From Fen-1301 sp963786395 (GTDB taxonomy: Bacteria > Bacteroidota > Ignavibacteria > Ignavibacteriales > Ignavibacteriaceae), in contig CAWAZD010000001.1 in the NCBI GenBank assembly GCA_963786395.1, positions 434,001 through 498,000 on the forward strand: DNA of 64,000 bases. The letters are read 5' to 3'. Under the pieces are notes generated by a model, which did not search any database, was not told where the DNA came from, and saw nothing but the letters and a program-made list of their open reading frames with translations. A program made the translations under genes and the position numbers. Shown here piece after piece: positions 56,840-64,000 of this stretch; within the stretch, counting starts at the first letter, position 1; every line of letters starts with the position of its first letter.

Positions 56840-57898
56840 ATGTACCGAATGAATATCTCTTTTGACAGAAAAAAAATCGTCACAGTCCTTTTTGCCTTAG
56901 CATTTATTCTGCTCCTCTTGAATGCGGTTATCCCGTTAATTTTCAAATCTAAAGAAAATAAATCTGAATCAATAGAAATATATTCAATGGAGGTCAACCG
57001 GAAATTTCTTAACGGTGTTAAAGGATTCGGTATAAAGGATGAATGGATAAAGATTCAGAAATTAAATAAAAATTATGGTGACTCTCTTAAATTTTATTAT
57101 ATAGTTAGTGTCCCGGCAGATCTTCCTATAGCTCTCATTTTAAATGATATAAATAATTCCTTCAGTAAAGGAGAAATTGAATATTCTTCAAAAGAAGCCA
57201 GGTTAAAGGAATCCAGGTTCAAAGATAACAGGTTAAACAGGGTCAGCACTCTTATTCTAAAATCCGGGGGATTTGAAAAGCTTAAAGCTGAGTTTAGTTA
57301 TAATCCGGCTATCCAGCGGACTTCATGCTCTGTGGGATTCCTTGTCTATGGATTTAATTCTTCTGATACTGTCCAGCAGAATGAACTTATAAATTCACCA
57401 GAAAATTTCCTTGCAGTTTTATTACCTTCTAAAGATGCCCTGGAGAAAATTAAAAGATTAAAAGCAAGAGACAAAGATTATGCAATCCTTCTGAATGACG
57501 ACATCTCTGATCTTGACTATAAATTCGCTTCCAGGTATTCACCTGAAAGACTTAAACTTTCAGTCCGTTCTGTCCTCGGCGATTTCCCAAAGGCTGCGGC
57601 ATATCTTTATGACAGTAAATCCTCTTTTGCTTCTTCATCTATATTTCAGTCAATCAAAAATGAATTTGAAAAAAGAAATGTTAAATTTCTCGATATAAAC
57701 AGGTTTAATTTATTAGACGAAATGGAAACTCCTGATAATTCTTTTGATTTGATTTTAAACCATGCCGGGGAAACACAAACAGAGTTGATTTTTACCTCCG
57801 ATGATAATTACAACAAGCTAAAACCGGATATCTTAAAGTATCGAAAGACAGGATTCAAATTCGTTAACCCCTATACCACTGTAGCAAATTTTAAATAA
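56840..57898 (+). CDS. Membrane-anchored protein with remote divergent polysaccharide-deacetylase resemblance
   Basis: A 352-residue protein. One transmembrane segment lies near residues 12-33 (IVTVLFALAFILLLLNAVIP); the rest is probably periplasmic. The last 170 residues show the layout of YibQ/DUF610-type divergent polysaccharide deacetylases: FLAVLLPSKDALEKI, KDYAILLNDDI, RLKLSVRSVLGDFPKAAAYL, then FEKRNVKFLDINRF. The metal-binding Asp and His residues of that family are not evident (YDSKSSFASSS in place of NHMGS), so it would be an inactive relative. This is pattern matching by eye and uncertain. Its 3' end overlaps the M16 gene on the other strand by 8 bases. Confidence 0.6.
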   Translation: MYRMNISFDRKKIVTVLFALAFILLLLNAVIPLIFKSKENKSESIEIYSMEVNRKFLNGVKGFGIKDEWIKIQKLNKNYGDSLKFYYIVSVPADLPIALILNDINNSFSKGEIEYSSKEARLKESRFKDNRLNRVSTLILKSGGFEKLKAEFSYNPAIQRTSCSVGFLVYGFNSSDTVQQNELINSPENFLAVLLPSKDALEKIKRLKARDKDYAILLNDDISDLDYKFASRYSPERLKLSVRSVLGDFPKAAAYLYDSKSSFASSSIFQSIKNEFEKRNVKFLDINRFNLLDEMETPDNSFDLILNHAGETQTELIFTSDDNYNKLKPDILKYRKTGFKFVNPYTTVANFK

Positions 57899-59267
57899 CC
57901 GAAATCTCTTTCCCTAAATAATCCATTTCTGTAATCTTTTCACCAGATATCTCTTTTAACTGTGGAATTAATTTGTTTTTGTCTCCCACAACCAGAATTG
58001 CTAGCTTATCCGGATGAATGTGTTCAACAGCAGCCATATTTACTTCATCAATAGATACTTCTTTTATCTTATCAATGTATGTTTGAAAATAATCGTCAGG
58101 AAGGTTATACAAATATTTGGTAGTCAGGTTATAAGCAACCTGCCTGTTTGTTTCAAAATTCGAAGGAAACTTCCTTATTGTAGATGACTTTGAAAAATCA
58201 AGCTCCTTCTCTGTAACACCATCTTTTATAAGTTTAAGCTCTTTTAATATTTGCTCAACTGCCTTACCCGTATTCTCAATACCGACCGATGTTGAAACAT
58301 AAAAGATGGCATTATTCTTAAAATAATTGAACCTTGAGAAAGCTCCATAGGTATATCCCTTGTCTTCTCTAAGATTTAAATTTATTCTGCTTGAAAATTG
58401 TCCCCCAAGTATGTTATTCATCAGTGTTCTTGGAAAAATATCTGTTTTGTTCCTTTTCTTAGACAAATGTCCGATTCTTATTTCACTCTGAACTGAATCA
58501 TCTTTATGAATAATATAAATACCGGTTGTTTCTTTTATTTTACACTTGTAAGGTTCTATCTCCAGTATTTTAGGTTCCCATTTGTGAAGGTATTTATTCA
58601 GTTTATCCGTTAGCTCTTCTTTTGTAATATCACCGACTGCTATCAAGGCAGAGTTGTTCGGGACAAAATATTTTTTGTAAAATCCCTTTATGTCCTCGAC
58701 TGTGATTTCTTTTATGTCATCTTCATATCCCATCGAGGAGAATGCATACGGGTCTTCCTTTCCGAAAACTGTATATTCAAATACAGAGCTGGCAATTTCT
58801 TCGGGGTCATCTTTTAACTGCATAAGTCTTGTAATCAATTTCCTTTTTTCTCTTGCAAAGGATATTGAATCAAAATGCGGGTCAGTAATTATTTTAGAAA
58901 ATAAATCAATTGATCTGTCTACGTTTTCTTTAAGTGTTCTGAGTCCCAGGTATAAACCATCATTGTTGCAGCTGATATCGAAGTTGGAACCGAGTATATC
59001 AAATTCATCCATAAGTTCCAGTCCATTGTACCCGCCGGCTCCTTCATCTATTAACATAGTGAAAAGATTTGCCAATCCCTTTTTCCCTAAAGGGTCTGTA
59101 TTGCTCCCCCCGTTTACAATAAGGTTCAATCTCAGTATCGGCAGGTTGCTTCGTTTTACATAAATAACATCCAGTGCATTTGCCAATTTAAAGGTATCAA
59201 CTTCAGGCAGTGTAAATTTTAATTCTGAAGAGGGTAAGGGCATTATTGATCTGTCAGATTTTTTCAT
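57891..59267 (-). CDS. M16-family peptidase-like subunit lacking the zinc motif
   Basis: A 458-residue M16-fold protein with two M16 domains. At the position of HxxEH it reads KGLANLFTMLIDEGAGG, so the zinc ligands and the general base are gone. The rest is conserved (FSKIITDPHFDSISFAREKR, FVPNNSALIAVGDITKEEL, GQFSSRINLNLREDKGYTYG with the substrate-binding Arg/Tyr pair). It is the typical non-catalytic partner of a heterodimeric M16B peptidase. It starts at ATG 59267, immediately after the stop of the active partner gene (TAAATG or near), which supports a 1:1 complex. Confidence 0.88.
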   Translation of the reverse strand: MKKSDRSIMPLPSSELKFTLPEVDTFKLANALDVIYVKRSNLPILRLNLIVNGGSNTDPLGKKGLANLFTMLIDEGAGGYNGLELMDEFDILGSNFDISCNNDGLYLGLRTLKENVDRSIDLFSKIITDPHFDSISFAREKRKLITRLMQLKDDPEEIASSVFEYTVFGKEDPYAFSSMGYEDDIKEITVEDIKGFYKKYFVPNNSALIAVGDITKEELTDKLNKYLHKWEPKILEIEPYKCKIKETTGIYIIHKDDSVQSEIRIGHLSKKRNKTDIFPRTLMNNILGGQFSSRINLNLREDKGYTYGAFSRFNYFKNNAIFYVSTSVGIENTGKAVEQILKELKLIKDGVTEKELDFSKSSTIRKFPSNFETNRQVAYNLTTKYLYNLPDDYFQTYIDKIKEVSIDEVNMAAVEHIHPDKLAILVVGDKNKLIPQLKEISGEKITEMDYLGKEISVI

Positions 59268-60542
59268 TTAGTTCTCATTTCCGTCTATAGGTGATATCTG
59301 CAGTTCAATATAATTTTTCTTAAGATATTTATTAACACATTCTTTTATGTTTTCACAAGTAACATTTTCATAACGCGTAAGATCATTATTAAATGAATTC
59401 GGCTCACCTAGGTAAAAGTTATAAAAGTTAAGCTGATCGGCAAGTGATTCCACATTCTGCATAGAATAAATGAAGCTTGATTTTATTCCGTTCTTTGATC
59501 TGAATATTTCTCGTGTTGTCACTCCATTTTCAGATACATTCTCCAGTTCTCTGAATATTTCTTCCTTCAAAGTCAGGAGTGAAACTCCTGGTTTTGCGGT
59601 TGCAACAATCATAAAATGACCGGCATATTTTCCTGAGAATTGATATGCGCTTATATCCTGCGCCAGTTCTCGGTCATAAACAAGATCTTTATACAATCGT
59701 GCGTTCTTTGATCCGGAAAGTATGTCTCCGAGTATATCAAGAGAAGAATCATAAGGACCAAATGCCTTTTCAGAAGCCCAGGCAAGATATATTCTCTCCA
59801 ATTGAACATTTTCCCTCCTGAGGATAACTTTGTTTTCTTTCAGGGAAACCGGGGGGATTATAATTTCATCAGGGATAGTGCTTTTCTTAAGACTGCCGAA
59901 ATATTTCTCAATTAAATCCCTCGCATTATCCTTTTCAAAATTTCCTGCTATAGTAAGGCATGCATTAGAAGGAGCATAATAAGTTTTGAAAAAATCCTTT
60001 ACATCTTTAAGTATATAACTATTTATATCCTCAACATAACCTATCGTTGGCCATGAATAAGGATGCCCTTCCGGATATAGATTATTAATTAATATTTCCC
60101 ACGAAAGTCCGTATGGCTGGTTATCATATCTTTCAAGACGTTCGTTCCTAACTACATCAATTTGATTATTAAGTTTCTCCTGATTCAAAGAAGGAAGCAG
60201 ATATCCCATCCTGTCAGACTCCAGCCAGAGTGTTAATTCCAGGAAATTTGAAGGGACTTTTTCATAATAGTTTGTGCGATCAAAATTAGTTGAACCGTTT
60301 AATGTTCCACCGGCTTCCTGAATGTACCTGAAGTGCATTTCTTTAGGAACATTCTGAGAACCCTGAAACATCATGTGTTCGAACAGATGTGCAATTCCCG
60401 TTTTACCCTTTCTTTCATTTGATGATCCGGCTTTATACCAGAGGTTTACTGAAACCAATGGATGCTTATCATTCTGATAGAGTATAACTTCCAGTCCGTT
60501 TTTTAATTTGTATCTCTCATATTCAAGATTAAGTATATTCAT
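59268..60542 (-). CDS. M16B-family zinc peptidase, catalytic subunit
   Basis: A 424-residue peptidase. The inverted zinc motif is HLFEH (His52, Glu55, His56) in GIAHLFEHMMFQGSQNVPKE, with the third ligand Glu134 in DVVRNERLERYDN. The second domain carries SGSKNARLYKDLVYDRELAQ. There is no signal peptide, so it is cytoplasmic or periplasm-facing by other means. It is paired with the inactive partner encoded directly downstream and located after gatB and lepB on the same strand. Substrates of such pairs are usually small unstructured peptides, possibly targeting or signal peptides, which would fit the neighbourhood of lepB; that link is inference. Confidence 0.9.
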   Translation of the reverse strand: MNILNLEYERYKLKNGLEVILYQNDKHPLVSVNLWYKAGSSNERKGKTGIAHLFEHMMFQGSQNVPKEMHFRYIQEAGGTLNGSTNFDRTNYYEKVPSNFLELTLWLESDRMGYLLPSLNQEKLNNQIDVVRNERLERYDNQPYGLSWEILINNLYPEGHPYSWPTIGYVEDINSYILKDVKDFFKTYYAPSNACLTIAGNFEKDNARDLIEKYFGSLKKSTIPDEIIIPPVSLKENKVILRRENVQLERIYLAWASEKAFGPYDSSLDILGDILSGSKNARLYKDLVYDRELAQDISAYQFSGKYAGHFMIVATAKPGVSLLTLKEEIFRELENVSENGVTTREIFRSKNGIKSSFIYSMQNVESLADQLNFYNFYLGEPNSFNNDLTRYENVTCENIKECVNKYLKKNYIELQISPIDGNEN

Positions 60543-60592
60543 TCTGTCTCAGTAAAGGAACGGTTACGCTCCAATTTAATAATTATTCAATA

Positions 60593-61528
60593 TCAGTTAA
60601 GCAGTTTAAGCACACGGTCGGGTCTTATTGAACCAATCAGCTTAAATAGTTCGGTAAATGGAATGTCCCTGTCCCAGGAGAACAATGTAATAAAGGCTTC
60701 TCCAACAATCAGGTCTCTTGGGACGAATCCCCAGAAACGGCTGTCAAGACTATCATCTCTATTATCTCCCATCATGAAATAATAATTTTTCTTAAATGTA
60801 TATGATGTTACCGGCTTACCTTCAATTGTAATTGTGCTTCCTCTGATTTCGACAACATTTTTCCCGTACTCTCTGTCTATCGCCGTTTTCCATTGTTCAA
60901 TATTGTTCAAAGAAAGATTTATAACATAACCCTTCTTGGGCACAATCAACGGACCGTAATTATCTTCATTCCATGGCATTCCTTTCGGGAATATTCTCGG
61001 CTCAATATATCCTTTGGGTCTTGGATAGGGACTCAGGTATTTAATATGAGGTGGAAGCCAGAACTGTTTCCCGTTTACATAAACTACTTTATCAATTATC
61101 TGGATAGTATCTCCCGGAGTTCCTATACATCTTTTTACATAATTAACACCAAGCTCATTTGCTTTAACCAGATCCCTGTCGCCCGGCCATTCGAATACTA
61201 CAATGTCCTTAGCCCTGGGTTCTTTAAATGGTGGTAATCTGAAATGTGGTATTTCGGTTTCTGTAAATGGAATATATTTAGGTGAAGACGAACCATAGAT
61301 GAATTTATTAACCAATACAAAATCACCAACAAGGATTGTGTCTTCCATTGACCCGGTCGGTATTCTCGTATTCTGAATAACAAATGTGATTATAAAAAAG
61401 GCGGCTATGGCAGCAAAGGCTAATGATTCAAAAAACTCCTTAGTCTTTTCTTTCTGTGTCCTTTTCCTGTTTAATTCTTCCTCTGTTTTTATGCCGAAAA
61501 ACCTTTTTGCTGCTGATTTGAATGACAA
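60593..61528 (-). CDS. lepB: Signal peptidase I
   Basis: A 311-residue membrane protease removing Sec signal peptides. The cytoplasmic N-terminus is basic (residues 1-32) and the transmembrane segment is about 33-52 (FESLAFAAIAAFFIITFVIQ). The catalytic serine is Ser60 in NTRIPTGSMEDTILVGDFVL and the general-base Lys is near 135 in LGVNYVKRCIGTPGD. Box E is YYFMMGDNRDDSLDSRFWGF. Between the catalytic boxes is a large periplasmic insertion (about residues 150-230). It starts 3 bases after the gatB stop, so the gatB-lepB order on the minus strand suggests an operon with the two M16 genes. Confidence 0.92.
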   Translation of the reverse strand: MSFKSAAKRFFGIKTEEELNRKRTQKEKTKEFFESLAFAAIAAFFIITFVIQNTRIPTGSMEDTILVGDFVLVNKFIYGSSSPKYIPFTETEIPHFRLPPFKEPRAKDIVVFEWPGDRDLVKANELGVNYVKRCIGTPGDTIQIIDKVVYVNGKQFWLPPHIKYLSPYPRPKGYIEPRIFPKGMPWNEDNYGPLIVPKKGYVINLSLNNIEQWKTAIDREYGKNVVEIRGSTITIEGKPVTSYTFKKNYYFMMGDNRDDSLDSRFWGFVPRDLIVGEAFITLFSWDRDIPFTELFKLIGSIRPDRVLKLLN

Positions 61529-61531
61529 TTC

Positions 61532-62983
61532 TTACTCCGTTATTCTTTTAAATGAGGAGATTTTCTCTCTCAAAATCTCGTTAACTATTTTAGGATTTGC
61601 CTTCCCCTTTGATTCTTTCATTATCTGTCCTACGAAAAATCCGAATACCTTTTCCTTGCCGGTCAGATATTCTTCAACTTCACCCGGATGTTCTGACAAC
61701 ACTTTTTCTATAATAGACTCTATTGCTCCAGTGTCAGTTATTTGTACAAGATTATTCTCTTTGACGATTTCCAGCGGACTTTTGTTCTCTTTTAACATTT
61801 CCGGGAAAATATCTTTTGCAATCTTCCCGCTGATTGTACTATTATTAATCAGGTTAATAAGTTCACCCAGATTTGAAGGAGTTACAGGAAATTTTTTAAT
61901 ATCAATCTTTTCTTCATTGATAACTTTTAACACATCTCCCATTATCCAGTTACTAGCTCCCTTATAATCTTTTGTCACAGTTATTACTTTTTCAAAATAA
62001 TCTGCTAAATCCCTTGTCTGAGTTAGAATTTCTGAATCATATACAGGCAGGTTAAATGATTTAACAAACCGTTCCAATCTTGCCTCAGGGAGTTCCGGTA
62101 ATTTGCATAAGATTTCATTTTTCCATTTATCATCAATAACAACGGGGAACAAATCAGGCTCAGGAAAATACCTGTAGTCATGTGCTTCTTCTTTACTTCT
62201 CATCGAAAAACTCTCATTCCTATCGGCGTCCCATAACAATGTTTCCTGAACAATCCTTCCGCCATCTTCTAATATTTCTATTTGCCGGTTGATTTCATGA
62301 TTTATCGCCCGCTCCACATTACGGAATGAATTCATATTCTTAACTTCAGTTTTAGTGCCGAGCTTGCTTTCTCCTTTAAACCTTACTGAAATATTTGCAT
62401 CGCATCTAAGCGATCCCTCTTCCATGTTACCGTCACAGATACCCAAATACTGAACTATCTGTTTTATTTTGGTTAAATATAAATATGCTTCATTTGCAGT
62501 TCTTATATCGGGATCACTAACTATTTCAATAAGAGGAACTCCGCATCTGTTTACATCAACTGAAGTTGAATCTCCTATATCATGAATCGATTTTCCTGCA
62601 TCTTCTTCAATATGAATTCTTGTAATGCCTATTCGTTTAATCTTATCTTCTGATAATACATCAATATATCCGTGCTCACATGCGGGTTCTTCAAGTTGGG
62701 AGATCTGGTAACCTTTGGGTAAATCAGGATAAAAGTAATTTTTCCTTGCAAAAACAGATGTGTTGTTGATTGTACAATTTGTAGCAAATCCCATTAATAC
62801 AGTGAATTCAACAACTTTTTTGTTTAATACAGGGAGTACCCCCGGGTGGCCAAGACAGATAGGGCAGACGTTAGTATTTGGTGCATTCCCGAATTTTGTT
62901 GAACAACCACAGAATATTTTGGAGTCTGTTAGTAGTTGGGCATGAACCTCCAGTCCAATGACTGCTTCGTATTTCTCGCGCAT
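61532..62983 (-). CDS. gatB: Aspartyl/glutamyl-tRNA(Asn/Gln) amidotransferase subunit B
   Basis: A 483-residue subunit of the GatCAB complex that converts Glu-tRNA(Gln) or Asp-tRNA(Asn). The beginning YEAVIGLEVHAQLLTDSKIF, the zinc-type Cys cluster (FCGCSTKF, CPICLGHPG), the kinase-like body with IEEDAGKSIHD and DVNRCGVPLIEIVSDPD, and the C-terminal YqeY domain (VTPSNLGELINLINNSTISG, QIMKESKGKANPKIVNEIL) are all present. The length is normal. It is the first gene of the gatB-lepB-M16-M16 set; gatA and gatC are not in the window. Confidence 0.93.
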   Translation of the reverse strand: MREKYEAVIGLEVHAQLLTDSKIFCGCSTKFGNAPNTNVCPICLGHPGVLPVLNKKVVEFTVLMGFATNCTINNTSVFARKNYFYPDLPKGYQISQLEEPACEHGYIDVLSEDKIKRIGITRIHIEEDAGKSIHDIGDSTSVDVNRCGVPLIEIVSDPDIRTANEAYLYLTKIKQIVQYLGICDGNMEEGSLRCDANISVRFKGESKLGTKTEVKNMNSFRNVERAINHEINRQIEILEDGGRIVQETLLWDADRNESFSMRSKEEAHDYRYFPEPDLFPVVIDDKWKNEILCKLPELPEARLERFVKSFNLPVYDSEILTQTRDLADYFEKVITVTKDYKGASNWIMGDVLKVINEEKIDIKKFPVTPSNLGELINLINNSTISGKIAKDIFPEMLKENKSPLEIVKENNLVQITDTGAIESIIEKVLSEHPGEVEEYLTGKEKVFGFFVGQIMKESKGKANPKIVNEILREKISSFKRITE

Positions 62984-63163
62984 TTATCCTGATATTTTTG
63001 AAATTTCAAATATAAAGAAGAATTCCCTTAGATAGAAAGTAAATAATTATCCCGGATTCCCTATGTTGTGCCAGAATAGCTTTACAATTGACTTTATTTC
63101 TTACTTTTAGCAACTATTTCATGTGTTATTTGTAAAACCACTTAAATTTCATCCGGAGAAGTA
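62984..63163. other. Divergent promoter region, gatB / M16 peptidase
   Basis: 180 AT-rich bases between divergent starts. I see no repeat or clear promoter box. CCGGAGAAG lies six bases before the plus-strand ATG. Confidence 0.4.
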
Positions 63164-64000
63164 ATGAGAAAGTATTCAGTTTTATTCTTTTTCCTGTTTA
63201 TTCAATTTTCAATGTTTTCGCAGCAAACTAATCTTAATGACGTTATTCCATTAAATGAAAACATCCTTACCGGTAAACTTGATAATGGATTGGTCTATTA
63301 TATCAGGGAGAACAAGAAACCTGAGAACCGTGCATTTCTCCGGCTTGCTGTTAACGCAGGATCTGTCCTTGAAAATGATAATCAACAGGGACTAGCGCAT
63401 TTGGTTGAACATATGGCATTTAATGGCTCTAAGCATTTTGAGAAGAACGAATTGGTTAACTATCTTGAATCCATAGGAATGAGATTTGGCGCTGATGTAA
63501 ATGCATATACAAGTTTCGACGAAACGGTTTATATGCTTGAAGTTCCAACCGATAGTTCCACTACTCTCAATAAAGGCTTGCAGATTATGGAAGATTGGGC
63601 TCATAACCTTTCTTTTGATCCTGTTGAAATTGATAAGGAAAGAGGAGTTGTGATTGAAGAATGGCGTCTGGGAAGAGGTGCCCGAACCAGAATATTTAAT
63701 AAAGAAATCCCGGTTCTTCTTAAAGGTTCACGATACGCGGAAAGACTCCCTATTGGTAAAAAGGAAATTATTCAGAATGCTTCCTATGAAACACTAAAAA
63801 GCTTCTATAATGAATGGTACCGACCGGACTTGATGGTAGTTATTGCAGTAGGTGATTTTGATAAGTATAAAATTGAAAAGTTGATAAAAGAACATTTTGC
63901 TGATATCCCCCCTCATAAAAATGAAAAACAAAGGGAAATATTTTCCGTTCCTGATCAGCATAATTTGTCATTTACGATTGTTACAGATCCGGAAGCTACC
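63164..64000 (+). CDS. Secreted PqqL-like M16 zinc peptidase, truncated by window end
   Basis: An open frame of 279 codons with no stop before the window end. A signal peptide (KYSVLFFFLFIQFSMFSQ) is followed by the M16 start LNENILTGKLDNGLVYYIRE. The zinc motif is LAHLVEHMAFNGSKHF (His79, Glu82, His83) and the third ligand Glu is in VVIEEWRLGRGA (165 or 166). This form with AFNG and a long second half belongs to the approximately 930-residue periplasmic PqqL-like peptidases of Bacteroidota. It is divergent from gatB and unrelated in sequence detail to the M16B pair at 57.9-60.5 kb. Confidence 0.88.
   Translation, partial: MRKYSVLFFFLFIQFSMFSQQTNLNDVIPLNENILTGKLDNGLVYYIRENKKPENRAFLRLAVNAGSVLENDNQQGLAHLVEHMAFNGSKHFEKNELVNYLESIGMRFGADVNAYTSFDETVYMLEVPTDSSTTLNKGLQIMEDWAHNLSFDPVEIDKERGVVIEEWRLGRGARTRIFNKEIPVLLKGSRYAERLPIGKKEIIQNASYETLKSFYNEWYRPDLMVVIAVGDFDKYKIEKLIKEHFADIPPHKNEKQREIFSVPDQHNLSFTIVTDPEAT

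Noticed and set aside
1..64000. tRNA or rRNA genes
   Set aside because: I scanned for T-loop (GGTTCGAATCC-like) and conserved rRNA segments and saw none; a covariance-model search would settle this.

Overview
The window looks like a chromosomal segment of an Ignavibacteria-type member of the Bacteroidota/Chlorobi lineage. Two secreted proteins end in the NFPNPFNPST / YPNPFNPST type IX secretion (T9SS) sorting tail typical of that group. Other pointers are a TonB-receptor-like barrel with a carboxypeptidase-regulatory N-terminus, several FtsX-type ABC permeases, AT-rich intergenic DNA, TAnnTTTG-like promoter boxes and dense small palindromic repeats. This assignment is inferred from gene content only.

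Layout. 1-6.6 kb: 3' end of uvrA, a UvrD/PcrA-type helicase, a small membrane-anchored protein, floA and clpC. 6.8-15.5 kb: an NtrC/NtrY-like two-component pair (sigma-54 type regulator and histidine kinase) divergent from an adaptor / ABC ATPase / FtsX-permease exporter cluster. 15.5-19.6 kb: intergenic repeats, a convergent pair of distant paralogues of unknown function, and a broken DUF6930/DUF7309-like gene. 19.6-24.5 kb: a Gfo/Idh/MocA oxidoreductase, then a heavily decayed nuclease island (unknown nuclease-like gene, Mrr, HNH endonuclease) and a small lipase. 24.6-26.2 kb: an intact IS1182-like element with 37-bp perfect terminal inverted repeats. 26.5-37.5 kb: an FAD-linked oxidase, a T9SS-exported serine protease, recD2, an outer-membrane barrel receptor, a beta-propeller-like lipoprotein and a T9SS-exported repeat protein. 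37.9-50.6 kb: a 1082-residue BNR/sortilin-like protein, an enolase-superfamily enzyme, a PAS histidine kinase, a Qnr-like pentapeptide protein, pterin dehydratase, pyrE, an M64 peptidase, a cysteine hydrolase plus C39-like peptidase pair, and a divergent ATP-grasp ligase. 51-64 kb: lysA, a lipoprotein, priA, a small barrel protein, a crotonase, a deacetylase-like membrane protein, then convergent gatB-lepB-M16-M16 and the start of another secreted M16 peptidase.

Two features stand out across the window. First, reading-frame breaks are very unevenly spread: roughly thirty or more between 1 and 37 kb, including in housekeeping genes, and none that I can see in the 26 kb after 37.8 kb. The broken housekeeping genes suggest sequence error in part of the assembly. 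The much higher density in the nuclease island suggests real decay on top of that. Second, intergenic space is filled by at least seven families of dispersed palindromes or foldbacks. In two of these, separate copies differ by paired substitutions that keep the hairpins, so the fold appears to be what is maintained.

Functionally the segment mixes genome maintenance (UvrA, UvrD, RecD2, PriA), proteostasis and secretion (ClpC, LepB, M16 peptidases, FloA), envelope and export proteins, and a small accessory zone of restriction-type nucleases and mobile DNA. No rRNA, tRNA, CRISPR array or replication origin was recognised.
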